Of a stretch of DNA of 64,000 nucleotides, positions 1 through 8,270 are shown one piece after another. Every line of letters begins with the position of its first letter. The first letter of the stretch is position 1. Source of the DNA: Flavobacterium sangjuense (GTDB taxonomy: Bacteria > Bacteroidota > Bacteroidia > Flavobacteriales > Flavobacteriaceae); NCBI RefSeq assembly GCF_004797125.1, contig NZ_CP038810.1:3038001-3102000 (forward strand), given 5' to 3'. Under the pieces are notes generated by a model. The model did no database searches. It worked only from the letters and a program-made list of their open reading frames with translations, and had not been told where the DNA came from. A program made the translations under genes and the position numbers.

Positions 1-1
1 T

Positions 2-1270
2 TCTTCTTTTGATAAAAAAGTACCGAGTTTGTTGGACAACAGTCCTAAATCATTAAAAGAATTAAAAGCCAAACGCCAGGAAATTAAAAGTTCAAATGCT
101 ACCAATGTAAAGGAATTATTGAAAGTTGAGCTTCAGGTACAACAGGAATTAAAAGCTTGGTGGCTGCAAAAAATGATTGCTGATGAATTTCCGCTACGCG
201 AAAAAATGACTTGCTTTTGGCATAATCATTTTGTTTCTACTTTTCAAAAAGTGAAAGTAAATCATTGGGTTTACCAACACAATCAAACTCTTAGGGAAAA
301 TGCTTTTGGGAATTTCAAAACACTAACCAAAAAGATGATTCGTACCAATGCTATGGTTCGCTATTTAGACAATGTTGACAATAAAAGAGATAAAATCAAT
401 GAAAATCTAAGTAGAGAATTATTGGAACTTTTCACACTTGGCATTGGCAATTATACCGAAGATGATATTAAAAATGGCGCTAAAGGTTTGGCCGGACTTA
501 ACATAGGTGAAAACGAAGCACAATACAGATCGTTTCAAGAGAACGATGACACGATTACCTATTTTGGAAAAACCGGAAAATTCAAAGCTGATGAAATGAT
601 TGATATCATTTTTGAACAAAAAGCGATTCCTTATTTGATTACACAAAAAATATTGAAATGGTTTATTTATGATACTCCTTCAGAAGAATTGGTTCGTTAT
701 TATGGTGATTATTTTAGAAAAGTGGATTTTGAAATCAAACCGTTATTAACTAAAATATTTACTGAAGAGTTTCCAAAAGACAACGCCGGAAGCAAAATAA
801 AAGACCCGCTGGTTTATATTATACAATTGATGAATGAACTGAATATAGAACAATCAAATCTGAAATTATTGGCTTTTTATTTGAAACAACAAGGAATGGA
901 CTTATTCAATCAACCCAATGTTAAAGGATGGAATGGTGGCAAAGAATGGTTGAGTTCACAAGTGTATTTACAACGAAATAATGCTGCCGATTTATTGTGC
1001 AACGGAAAAAATATAAGCAAAAAAGCACAGTATATGGATAATGAAAATCAGTTGGTAAAAGTTTCCTTAAACTGGACAAAATCGGGCAATAATAAAACTA
1101 TCATAGCCGAACTGCAAAATCGATTACTGTTTCAAGCCGATGAAAATATGCAGAAAGATTGGGAAACGATTTTAAAATACGATTTCAATCCAAAGGCAGA
1201 AGGCGCAGATAACGCTGTGATGCGTTTGTTTAATAACATGATAAAAACACCTGAATTTCAAATAATATAG
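2..1270 (+). CDS. DUF1800 family protein, 5' end outside window
   Basis: The reading frame is open from the first bases of the window, so the gene starts upstream and only its C-terminal part (about 422 codons) is present; the TTG at 29 is an internal codon, not the start. The family is recognised by the FWHNHFVS block (nt 215-238) and the SRELLELFTLG block (nt 410-442) followed by TEDDIKNGAKGL. Its biochemical role is unknown; DUF1800 genes usually sit directly before a DUF1501 gene, as here (2-nt gap, stop at 1270 and ATG at 1273), which implies co-transcription and a shared extracytoplasmic function. Confident in family, not in function. Confidence 0.9.
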   Translation, partial: SSFDKKVPSLLDNSPKSLKELKAKRQEIKSSNATNVKELLKVELQVQQELKAWWLQKMIADEFPLREKMTCFWHNHFVSTFQKVKVNHWVYQHNQTLRENAFGNFKTLTKKMIRTNAMVRYLDNVDNKRDKINENLSRELLELFTLGIGNYTEDDIKNGAKGLAGLNIGENEAQYRSFQENDDTITYFGKTGKFKADEMIDIIFEQKAIPYLITQKILKWFIYDTPSEELVRYYGDYFRKVDFEIKPLLTKIFTEEFPKDNAGSKIKDPLVYIIQLMNELNIEQSNLKLLAFYLKQQGMDLFNQPNVKGWNGGKEWLSSQVYLQRNNAADLLCNGKNISKKAQYMDNENQLVKVSLNWTKSGNNKTIIAELQNRLLFQADENMQKDWETILKYDFNPKAEGADNAVMRLFNNMIKTPEFQII

Positions 1271-1272
1271 TC

Positions 1273-2439
1273 ATGAACAGAAGAAACTTTCTCACGCTCA
1301 CAGGAACATTCACAGGAGGAACATTGCTTCTGCCGAACTTTCTTCATGCTTTTGGTTCGCAATCCAATTTGGTTATTGGTGAACAATGTTTGGTATTCAT
1401 TCAGTTAAATGGTGGTAATGACGGTTTGAATACGTTTATTCCTTTTGAAGATTCGTTATATTATGATTACCGCACCAAAATAGCCTTGGATAAAAACACT
1501 ATTATCAGCAGAAATAAAGGCATGGCGTTTCATCCGTCGCTGAAAGATTTTGCAAACATGCAGCAAAACGGAGATTTAACCGTAATTCAAAATGTGGGTT
1601 ATCCCGAACCAAACCGATCGCATTTCCGAAGTCAGGAAATTTGGCAGACCGCTTCAGATGCTAATCAATATATAAGCAATGGTTGGCTTGGCCGCTATCT
1701 TGATTTGCAATGCAAAGAGCATGAACCAACTGCCGGAGTAAATTTTGATAACATTGATAATTTATCTCTCAAAGGCAATGAGCCAAACTCGATAACGTTA
1801 AAAGATCCAAATCGTTTTAAGATGCGAACTGACAACGATGATATGGTAAAGCTTTCTGATAATCCGCAATTGGATTTTGTGCGTAAGATTGCTAATTCGG
1901 TTTCTGAAGGTTCGGATGACATTCAAAAGGCATTGGCAAAATCAACTTCGGAAATCAATTATCCCAAAACGGGTTTGGGTAAAAATTTAGAATGGATTGC
2001 CCGATTAATAAAAGGCAATCTGAACTCAAAAGTTTATTATACTTCGCAAAACGGTTATGATACGCATGACAATCAAATCAATATTCAGCAACGTAATTTA
2101 ACTGAACTTAATGATGCTATTTATAGTTTTTATACCGAATTAAAAAAAGCACAATTGCTTCAAAATGTTACTTTGGTTGTCTTTTCAGAATTTGGGAGAC
2201 GTGTTAAAGAAAATGGCAATGGAACAGATCACGGAACTGCGGCACCAATGTTTATCATAGGAGGAAATAACAAAGGGAAAATTATTGGCAACAATCCAAA
2301 CCTTGCTGATTTAGATAACGGCGATCTAAAGTATGAAGTTGATTTTAGAAGTGTATATGCCTCTTTGTTACAAAGCAAAATGAATTTTGATTACACAAAA
2401 ATTGGTATTACCAATAAAGTTTTGAATGAATTATTTTAA
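1273..2439 (+). CDS. DUF1501 domain protein with Tat-type signal
   Basis: A 388-aa protein starting MNRRNFL, with a hydrophobic stretch to about residue 27 and a twin-arginine (RR) pair, so probably exported folded by Tat. Family blocks include NGGNDGLNTFIPF, YDTHDNQ and FSEFGRR followed by GTDHGTAAPMF. DUF1501 belongs to the alkaline-phosphatase/sulfatase-like fold group; the D/H residues in the YDTHDN and DHG motifs would suit metal binding, but no substrate is known. It follows the DUF1800 gene by 2 nt and is the last gene of that transcript, since a strong terminator hairpin follows at 2471-2499. Function is inferred only at fold level. Confidence 0.9.
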   Translation: MNRRNFLTLTGTFTGGTLLLPNFLHAFGSQSNLVIGEQCLVFIQLNGGNDGLNTFIPFEDSLYYDYRTKIALDKNTIISRNKGMAFHPSLKDFANMQQNGDLTVIQNVGYPEPNRSHFRSQEIWQTASDANQYISNGWLGRYLDLQCKEHEPTAGVNFDNIDNLSLKGNEPNSITLKDPNRFKMRTDNDDMVKLSDNPQLDFVRKIANSVSEGSDDIQKALAKSTSEINYPKTGLGKNLEWIARLIKGNLNSKVYYTSQNGYDTHDNQINIQQRNLTELNDAIYSFYTELKKAQLLQNVTLVVFSEFGRRVKENGNGTDHGTAAPMFIIGGNNKGKIIGNNPNLADLDNGDLKYEVDFRSVYASLLQSKMNFDYTKIGITNKVLNELF

Positions 2440-2470
2440 TAACTATTCTTCACTTGCAATATTATTTACG

Positions 2471-2499
2471 AAAATCCCCACTAGTGGGGATTTTTTTTA
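2471..2499 (+). terminator. Terminator after DUF1800/DUF1501
   Basis: Perfect stem AAAATCCCC (2471-2479) / GGGGATTTT (2486-2494) around ACTAGT, followed by a T run. It is nearly identical to the hairpin at 5414-5441. Confidence 0.85.
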
Positions 2500-2547
2500 T
2501 AATTTAAACTCGGAATTTTGAAACTACTAACCTTAAACACTAAACAC

Positions 2548-2997
2548 ATGAAAATCTATGATTCATTTGGAATTTTTGATGACATTAAACAAGAGTTCTA
2601 TTTAACTTGTCAACTCACAAATATTGATCCTGATCTTTATGAAATCACAGCTTATTATGACATTTGCAACACAACTCGTTACGCTATTGTAGCAATACTT
2701 CAGACAAAAGATGGAAATGATAAAGATTTAAGCACCTATCCGCCAGACTTTACCTATAAGGTAAGTGATGTAGAATTCACAGATTTAGACCAAAGTTATT
2801 TAACTCCGGGTGATAAAGATATTTTTAGCATACAAAAAGGTGAAACGATTGATGTCATTTTACATCACGGAATTGGCTTTGACCCGATAAATAATGCTTA
2901 TGATGATGATTACATCAAAAACTATAAAGTAGAAACTTATGTCTATTATTCAAAAGGCTCTCCTCCTGGAGCAAGGGGTACAGGTGTATTAACTTAA
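2548..2997 (+). CDS. Hypothetical 149-aa protein before the sensor kinase
   Basis: I do not recognise this protein. I take the start as ATG 2548 (MKIYDSFG), because the longer frame begins at a weak TTG (2518) lying just after the terminator. It has no signal peptide or membrane segment, is acidic, and is rich in aromatic residues and beta-prone segments; near the C-terminus there is a small SPPGARGTG loop. It ends 9 nt before the sensor-kinase gene, so the two are probably co-transcribed with the response regulator. It could be an accessory or input protein of that two-component system, but this rests on position alone. Confidence 0.6.
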   Translation: MKIYDSFGIFDDIKQEFYLTCQLTNIDPDLYEITAYYDICNTTRYAIVAILQTKDGNDKDLSTYPPDFTYKVSDVEFTDLDQSYLTPGDKDIFSIQKGETIDVILHHGIGFDPINNAYDDDYIKNYKVETYVYYSKGSPPGARGTGVLT

Positions 2998-3006
2998 AAA
3001 TCATTA

Positions 3007-4776
3007 ATGAATAAGTGTTTAAAACTTAAAATCATTACAAAGACGGTGGTATTACTTTTTATCACTGTCTTTGCTATGGGGCAAAATAAAAGTTTGAAAA
3101 GTGTTGAAACCACTTTTGAAGATTTAGACTTCAACGAAAGAATAACTGGTTTGCAAAAAATAAACCCAAACCAATTATCTAATGATGACAAAGCTCTTTT
3201 TTATCTTTTATATGGTCAGACTTATTATAAAAACAGCAATGGTGCCAAGGCACTACCCTATTTTATGAAAGCCAAAGACATTTATAAAACACAAAAAAAT
3301 TATGATAAGGTTATCGATATTAACCTTATCATAGTCGAAATGAAAGGACTGACTGACTACAAATACAATGACTACAAATACCTGATTGATGAAGCTGTTG
3401 ATTATGCTACAAAAAGAAATAACATTCCTTTATTGTGTAAAACCTATAAAGAAATAGGTAATAATTTATTTGATTCTGATCCATTAAAAGCAATAGACTA
3501 TTATCAAAAAGCAATCCTTGAAAATAAAAAAGTTAAGGATTCCTTCTTTGAGGCTAATGTGAGGTCAAATATCGGATTAGTATATATTGAAAAATTACAC
3601 AATTATAAATTAGCTCGAAAATATAATGCTTTAGCGTTCGACTATTATCAAAAGCATAAATTGAACTTTAATATTGCCTGTAATTACATTAATCAGGCAG
3701 ATCTTTTTTTAAAGGAAAAAAAATATGACTCTGCCATGATAATGTATAAAAAAGCGGAGGTTCTAGATATAAAAGACAATAATACGAATACCCGAATTAT
3801 CCTGTATGGATATATGGCTGACTTGTATAAGGAGATGAAGGATTATAAAAAAGCTCTGGAATATACCGATAAACAAAAAGTGTATCAAAGCATAAATGAT
3901 GACAACGAACAAGTAAAAGCAATAAGAGATATTGATGCTAAATACCAAACCAAAGAACATAAAGATGAAATAGCCTGGTTAAAAAGTCTTACGAAAAAAG
4001 GTGGAGCGGTAATTGTTTTTTTGGTAGCACTTTTAGTCCTGATTTTTTTAGGATACAAAAACCTCCGCAAAAAGAAAAAAATTGCAGAGCAGGAAAAGTT
4101 AATCGAAACCCAAAAACTTCAAAATGTTCTTCAGGAGCAAGAGCTTCACGAAATAGACAAGTTACTTGAAGGGCAGGAAAAAGAACGCATCAAAATTGCC
4201 AATGACTTACACGATAATCTGGGAAGTTTATTGGCTACACTCAAACTTAATTTTCAAAACCTGAAGAAACAAGATGTAAACAATGATGATGCTGATAATT
4301 TGTTTAATAAAACCGACGAATTAATAGAAGAAGCTTATCAAAAAGTGCGAACAATTGCTCACACCAAAAATGCCGGCGTAATTGCCAATCAAGGTTTGCT
4401 GCCAGCTGTTAGAAACATTGCCAAAAAAATGAATATTCCGGGCAAACTTACTGTTGAAGTTATTCCATTTGGACTTGAAGAACGCTTAGAAAATGCGCTC
4501 GAGGTAACCATTTTCAGAATGATACAAGAATTGCTTACCAACGCCATCAAGCATGCTAATGCTACAGAAATCAGCATACATCTTACCCAACATGATGATA
4601 GCTTAAACATCATCATAGAAGATAATGGAGATGGATTTAATTATAAAAAAATAGATAAGAAAGAAGGCATGGGATTAACCAATATTGAAAAAAAAGTGGA
4701 ACAAATGGGAGGCGTTTTTACTATTGATAGTAAAGAAAAAAGAGGCACTTCCATTCTAATTGACATACCCTTATGA
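3007..4776 (+). CDS. TPR-containing sensor histidine kinase (HisKA_3 type)
   Basis: A 589-aa kinase. Residues 1-25 look like a signal peptide; about 55-310 form a run of TPR-like helical repeats predicted to lie outside the cytoplasmic membrane; residues 333-349 are a single transmembrane helix followed by a charged coiled coil (352-395). The dimerisation/phosphoacceptor motif IANDLHDN carries the likely phospho-His H402. The ATPase domain shows the N box ELLTNAIKHA (508-517), DNGDGF (539-544) and GMGLTN (554-559). It overlaps the response regulator by 4 nt (ATGA), so they are a translationally coupled pair. The signal is unknown. TPR-HisKA_3 kinases are common in Flavobacteriia. Confidence 0.92.
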   Translation: MNKCLKLKIITKTVVLLFITVFAMGQNKSLKSVETTFEDLDFNERITGLQKINPNQLSNDDKALFYLLYGQTYYKNSNGAKALPYFMKAKDIYKTQKNYDKVIDINLIIVEMKGLTDYKYNDYKYLIDEAVDYATKRNNIPLLCKTYKEIGNNLFDSDPLKAIDYYQKAILENKKVKDSFFEANVRSNIGLVYIEKLHNYKLARKYNALAFDYYQKHKLNFNIACNYINQADLFLKEKKYDSAMIMYKKAEVLDIKDNNTNTRIILYGYMADLYKEMKDYKKALEYTDKQKVYQSINDDNEQVKAIRDIDAKYQTKEHKDEIAWLKSLTKKGGAVIVFLVALLVLIFLGYKNLRKKKKIAEQEKLIETQKLQNVLQEQELHEIDKLLEGQEKERIKIANDLHDNLGSLLATLKLNFQNLKKQDVNNDDADNLFNKTDELIEEAYQKVRTIAHTKNAGVIANQGLLPAVRNIAKKMNIPGKLTVEVIPFGLEERLENALEVTIFRMIQELLTNAIKHANATEISIHLTQHDDSLNIIIEDNGDGFNYKKIDKKEGMGLTNIEKKVEQMGGVFTIDSKEKRGTSILIDIPL

Positions 4777-5384
4777 TAACATTAGCTATTGCCGAAGACC
4801 ATCAGGCGCTGATTGATGGCATGAAGTTATTTTTTAAAAACGAAGCTGACATTATGATTGTGGGGGAAGCCAATGATGGTGAAGAACTTATTGAATTGGT
4901 AAAAACTAAAAGACCAAGCGTAGTTATCACTGATATTCGTATGCCAAAATGCGACGGAATCACAGCAACCCGAATCATCAAAAGCCAATTCCCACAAACA
5001 AAAGTTATTGCCTTTAGCATGTTTGACAAAGACGAAGCCATCGAACAGATGAAAGCCGCCGGAGCATCGGGCTATATCATGAAAAATTCCTCATTGCAAA
5101 CCGTACTCGATGCAATTAGAACTGTTGCCCGAAACGAAACTTTTTTTGACGATGCCATTACTGCAAAAGATTCTCAGACTAAAGAAGCGATTATCTTAAG
5201 TTCACGCGAAAAAGAAATTCTCCGATTAGTAGGTGAAGGCAAATCTTCCCAGGAAATCGCAGATGCCTTAAACATTGGAAAATCAACAGTTGACACCCAT
5301 CGTAAAAACATTATAAAGAAATTCAATATTACCGGAAAAAATGATTTTTTGCGATTTGCCGTAGAACGGAAATACGATTTCTAA
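4773..5384 (+). CDS. NarL/FixJ-family response regulator
   Basis: A 203-aa regulator with a receiver domain (1-120; acidic pocket E8/D9, phospho-acceptor D54 in ITDIRMP, conserved K near residue 104) and a LuxR-type helix-turn-helix (about 138-203) containing LSSREKEILRLVGEG and STVDTHRKNI. It starts inside the last codons of the kinase gene and is its cognate output protein by position. It would be phosphorylated by the TPR kinase and bind DNA as a dimer. Its targets are unknown; the tiny genes at 5.6-6.2 kb are the nearest candidates but lie beyond a terminator. Confidence 0.95.
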   Translation: MITLAIAEDHQALIDGMKLFFKNEADIMIVGEANDGEELIELVKTKRPSVVITDIRMPKCDGITATRIIKSQFPQTKVIAFSMFDKDEAIEQMKAAGASGYIMKNSSLQTVLDAIRTVARNETFFDDAITAKDSQTKEAIILSSREKEILRLVGEGKSSQEIADALNIGKSTVDTHRKNIIKKFNITGKNDFLRFAVERKYDF

Positions 5385-5413
5385 CTCAAAAAAAAGCTTA
5401 TTAAAATAATTGA

Positions 5414-5441
5414 AAAATCCCCTCTAGTGGGGATTTTTTTG
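5414..5441 (+). terminator. Terminator of the kinase/regulator operon
   Basis: Stem AAAATCCCC (5414-5422) / GGGGATTTT (5429-5437) with loop TCTAGT and a trailing T run. It differs from the 2471 hairpin by essentially one loop base. Confidence 0.85.
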
Positions 5442-5504
5442 TGCTTTTCGTTTTCGAACTTTGAACTGTTATTATAATTATAACAAAGTGGTTAAGTTAG
5501 AAAT

Positions 5505-5558
5505 CCTGCCCGAAATAATCTCATAGTGGTATTTGAAATTTAAAAAAGGGCAGGTTTT
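5505..5558 (+). terminator. Long-loop hairpin followed by T run, possible sRNA end
   Basis: CCTGCCC (5505-5511) pairs perfectly with GGGCAGG (5548-5554), with flanking A/T pairs extending the stem, and TTTTT follows. The 36-nt loop is long for a normal terminator. It lies about 65 nt after the operon terminator and before any ORF, so it could end a short non-coding RNA or be the leader of the tiny gene at 5596. Confidence 0.35.
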
Positions 5559-5595
5559 TAAATAAATATGATCAAAAGAACAGACAAATTATAGT

Positions 5596-5738
5596 ATGAC
5601 GCTTCTAAAAAAACTAACTAAGATGAACAAAACGTGCTAATCAAATCAAGAAAAACAGCCATAATTATCATTAAAGTTCTTTTAGTATGCTGTGTGATTA
5701 TCATTGGATGGGAACTTTATTTACTGATGGAAAACTAA
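5596..5738 (+). pseudogene. Frameshifted relative of the 44-aa membrane peptide gene
   Basis: ATG 5596 opens MTLLKKLTKM and stops after 14 codons. A second frame from GTG 5634 encodes 34 residues ending at the TAA at 5736-5738, with KTAIIIIKVLLVCC and GWELYLLMEN. Together the two frames align end to end with the intact 44-residue product at 5758 (MKLLK...KTTNVIIKILLAC...GCELYILLKL), as if one frame change separates them. Either this is a decayed tandem duplicate, or GTG 5634 starts a shorter but functional 34-aa membrane peptide. The A7 run in the early frame does not rescue it, because the -1 frame there meets a TAA. Confidence 0.45.
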
Positions 5739-5757
5739 TTTTTTAATTATAAAAATT

Positions 5758-5892
5758 ATGAAACTTCTAAAAATTGATAACAAAAACATGCTGACTACAG
5801 CGGATAAAACCACAAACGTTATTATCAAAATCCTTTTAGCATGTAGCGTAGTTTTAGTAGGATGCGAACTGTATATACTCTTAAAATTATAA
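5758..5892 (+). CDS. 44-aa predicted single-pass membrane peptide
   Basis: A tiny ORF. The product has a basic, polar N-terminus (MKLLKIDNKN) and a hydrophobic segment from about residue 20 to 42 with two Cys (LLACS, VGCE) before a short LKL tail. It is probably an inner-membrane micropeptide; the VGC could be mistaken for a lipobox but lies too close to the C-terminus. The upstream neighbour at 5596-5738 encodes a clearly related sequence, which supports real selection on the C-terminal half. No family is recognised. Confidence 0.5.
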   Translation: MKLLKIDNKNMLTTADKTTNVIIKILLACSVVLVGCELYILLKL

Positions 5893-5903
5893 ATATTCCT
5901 TTC

Positions 5904-5949
5904 AACCCTCTTGTTTTTAATTTGAGACGATTACTACTCCAAGAGGGTT
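5904..5949 (+). promoter_or_regulatory. Hairpin between the 44-aa gene and the 75-aa gene
   Basis: AACCCTCTTG (5904-5913) is perfectly complementary to CAAGAGGGTT (5940-5949), with a 26-nt loop. No T run follows; CGCAAGGATAAAAC leads into the 75-aa gene 30 nt later. It may protect the 3' end of the upstream message or act as a 5' leader structure for the gene at 5980. Confidence 0.4.
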
Positions 5950-5979
5950 CGCAAGGATAAAACTAAAAAACTAGAAATC

Positions 5980-6207
5980 ATGAGTTGGAACAAAGTAGAA
6001 TACAATTGCAGAGCCATATATGAATACCAATTCATTAATGGAGAAAAACCAATGGAACGAAGAATTTTGATACAAGTTATAGCCGAAGAGTTTCCCGATT
6101 TACCCCGAGTGCGAATTGCTTATGCAGTTGACAGATGTATCAACACCGTGGCTGCTCCAATGAGTCCAAGTACCTTTTTGACTTTTGTACAAAGTTATTT
6201 GAGATAA
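5980..6207 (+). CDS. Hypothetical 75-aa protein
   Basis: A small, soluble, uncharacterised protein beginning MSWNKVEYNCRAIYEYQ. It has two Cys (residues 10 and about 53), no signal peptide, and a helix-rich middle (ILIQVIAEEFPDL, VRIAYAVDRCINTV). The start ATG is well placed behind an AACTAGAAATC leader. Nothing nearby explains its role; the only neighbours are the tiny membrane peptides upstream and pepT downstream, which has its own promoter. It may be a flavobacterial orphan. Confidence 0.6.
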   Translation: MSWNKVEYNCRAIYEYQFINGEKPMERRILIQVIAEEFPDLPRVRIAYAVDRCINTVAAPMSPSTFLTFVQSYLR

Positions 6208-6312
6208 TTATAAATTTAGTCGTAGCGAATTACGATACTTTGGAACTCCAAAAGCACAATCAAAACTCATAATTCATTCCGCTCTTCACTCGGGTCATAA
6301 TTCGAAATTAAT

Positions 6313-6320
6313 TATATTTG
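6313..6320 (+). promoter_or_regulatory. Promoter -7 element (TATATTTG) of pepT
   Basis: Matches the Bacteroidota TAnnTTTG consensus 16 nt before ATG 6337, predicting a very short leader. No clear -33 TTTG is seen. Confidence 0.55.
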
Positions 6321-6336
6321 CTGAAAATATAATCAA

Positions 6337-7617
6337 ATGCAACACATTATCGACCGCTTTGTAAGCTACGTCACTATCGATACCGAATCAGATCCAAATT
6401 CTGATACTACACCAAGCACAAAAAAACAATTTGACCTTGCTAATAAACTGGCAGAAGAATTAAAAACCATCGGTCTAAAAGAAGTCACGATTGACAAACA
6501 TGGTTACATCATGGCGACTTTACCTTCTAATGTTGACCACGAAGTTCCAACGATTGGTTTCATTTCCCACTTTGATACAACTCCTGATTTTACAGGTAAA
6601 GATGTAAAACCACAAATAGTTCCTAACTATGATGGTGGCGATATTGTTTTAAACGCAGAACAAAACATCGTTTTATCTCCTAATTATTTCAAAGATTTAT
6701 TGCTTTACAAAGGACAAACCCTAATTACAACCAACGGTTTGACGCTTCTTGGTGCCGATGACAAAGCCGGTATCACCGAGATTGTAACTGCTATAGAATA
6801 TTTAGTCAACAATCCAGAAATCAAGCACGGAAAAATCCGTGTGGGTTTTACACCCGATGAAGAAATTGGTCGTGGTGCTGATTTATTTGATGTGAAAAAG
6901 TTTGGCGCCGATTGGGCTTACACTATGGATGGCAGTCAGATTGGCGAATTAGAATATGAAAACTTTAATGCTGCTGGTGTCAAAATTACTTTCAAAGGAA
7001 AAAGTGTGCATCCGGGTTATGCCAAAGGAAAAATGATAAACTCCATGCTTATCGCGAACGATTTTATCAATGAATTACCAAAGCATGAAACACCACAGGA
7101 AACTAAAGGTTATGAAGGTTTCTTTCACGTAACCGGAATTTCGGGAAGCATCGAAGAAACTAAACTGGATTTGATCATTCGTGACCACGACATGAAAAAA
7201 TTCAAAAAACGCAAGGAGTTAGTTCATGACATTACGAAAAAATTCAACAAAAAATTCGCAAAACAATTCGGTGAAGACATTGTAATCACGACTATCAAAG
7301 ATCAGTATTACAACATGAAAGAGAAGGTTGAACCTGTAATGTTTATTGTTGATTTGGCTGAAAAAGCCATGAAATCATTAGACATAAAACCGTTGATTAA
7401 ACCTATTCGTGGCGGAACAGATGGCTGCCGATTATCGTATATGGGTTTACCGTGCCCGAATATTTTTGCCGGCGGACACAACTTCCACGGAAAATACGAA
7501 TATGTTCCGGTAGAAAGCATGCAAAAAGCAATTGATGTCATTATCAAAATTGCAGAACTTACGGCTACAACAGATTTCTCAAAAACAGAGAAGAAGAAAT
7601 CTAAAAAGAAGAAGTAA
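6337..7617 (+). CDS. pepT: Peptidase T (tripeptide aminopeptidase)
   Basis: A 426-aa M20-family zinc exopeptidase that removes the N-terminal residue of tripeptides in the cytoplasm. Metal and catalytic motifs are all visible: SHFDTTPD (H78, D80), GADDKAG (D141), PDEEIGRG (E175/E176), TMDGS (D198) and near the C-terminus [10 protein letters not shown]. The dimerisation insert carries [12 protein letters not shown]. The last 12 residues form a lysine-rich tail ([11 protein letters not shown]) beyond the usual PepT end. The YdeI-like gene follows 12 nt later and is probably co-transcribed. Confidence 0.97.
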   Translation: MQHIIDRFVSYVTIDTESDPNSDTTPSTKKQFDLANKLAEELKTIGLKEVTIDKHGYIMATLPSNVDHEVPTIGFISHFDTTPDFTGKDVKPQIVPNYDGGDIVLNAEQNIVLSPNYFKDLLLYKGQTLITTNGLTLLGADDKAGITEIVTAIEYLVNNPEIKHGKIRVGFTPDEEIGRGADLFDVKKFGADWAYTMDGSQIGELEYENFNAAGVKITFKGKSVHPGYAKGKMINSMLIANDFINELPKHETPQETKGYEGFFHVTGISGSIEETKLDLIIRDHDMKKFKKRKELVHDITKKFNKKFAKQFGEDIVITTIKDQYYNMKEKVEPVMFIVDLAEKAMKSLDIKPLIKPIRGGTDGCRLSYMGLPCPNIFAGGHNFHGKYEYVPVESMQKAIDVIIKIAELTATTDFSKTEKKKSKKKK

Positions 7618-7629
7618 TTTTCCATCGCA

Positions 7630-8211
7630 ATGAAAGAAGAAAAACGCATCTGGGACAAAGTCAATCAATGGGAAAATGAATTGAGAATTCTTCGTGAAAT
7701 AATTCAGAAAACCGAATTGGTTGAAACCAATAAATGGGGCGGCGAAGTCTATACTGTCAACAACAAAAACGTGTTGGGAATTGGTGGCTTCAAGAACTAT
7801 TTTGTTATTTGGTTTTGGAATGGTGTGTTTCTAAAAGACGAAGCCAAAGTTTTGGTCAATGCCAATGAAGGTGTAACCAAAGGATTGCGACAATGGCGTT
7901 TTACTTCAGCAGCTGATGTTAATGAGAAACTGGTTTTGCATTATATCAACGAAGCGATTTCTAACGAAAAAGCCGGTCTTTCAATAAAACCCGAAAAGAA
8001 AGAAGCCATGAAATGTGATTTCTTTGAAAGTGAACTCAATAAAGATTCAAAGTTGAACGCAGCTTTTGAAAAATTCAGTCCTTATAAACAAAAAGAATTT
8101 TGGGAATTTATGGCAACAGCCAAGCAGGAAAAAACTAAAGTTACGCGATTAGAGAAAATCAAACCTATGATTATGGAAGGATTGGGTTTGAATGATAAAT
8201 ACAGGAAATAA
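7630..8211 (+). CDS. YdeI/OmpD-associated family protein (DUF1801-like)
   Basis: A 193-aa soluble protein. The N-terminal half (WENELRILREI, KWGGEVYTV, GGFKNYFVIWFWNG) is the DUF1801-like fold; the C-terminal half (FFESELNKDS, FSPYKQKEFWEFM, EKTKVTRLEKI) is the helical YdeI-type tail found in bacteriocin-protection YdeI proteins. No catalytic function is established. It follows pepT by 12 nt and ends before the strong convergent terminator at 8229-8270. Confidence 0.82.
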   Translation: MKEEKRIWDKVNQWENELRILREIIQKTELVETNKWGGEVYTVNNKNVLGIGGFKNYFVIWFWNGVFLKDEAKVLVNANEGVTKGLRQWRFTSAADVNEKLVLHYINEAISNEKAGLSIKPEKKEAMKCDFFESELNKDSKLNAAFEKFSPYKQKEFWEFMATAKQEKTKVTRLEKIKPMIMEGLGLNDKYRK

Positions 8212-8228
8212 TTCATAATTTATAACTG

Positions 8229-8270
8229 TCAAATAAAAAAGCCTCTCGTCTGAGAGGCTTTTTTATTTGA
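8229..8270. terminator. Bidirectional terminator between YdeI-like gene and yajC
   Basis: A perfect 19-bp inverted repeat (arms 8229-8247 and 8252-8270; core GCCTCTC/GAGAGGC) with GTCT loop and A/T flanks giving a T run on both strands. It serves both convergent transcripts. Confidence 0.92.

Larger units (their letters stand above)
5442..5757. other. Gene-poor stretch with one hairpin and a damaged small ORF
   Basis: Apart from the hairpin at 5505-5558 and the small ORF region at 5596-5738 (listed separately), this stretch shows only A/T-rich sequence, including the short palindrome TTATAATTATAA at about 5472. No protein-coding frame of normal size, tRNA or repeat array is visible. Confidence 0.5.

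Noticed and set aside
5596..5640. Programmed -1 frameshift at the A7 run in the first micropeptide gene
   Set aside because: The -1 frame meets a TAA a few codons after the run, so slippage there would not produce the related membrane segment.
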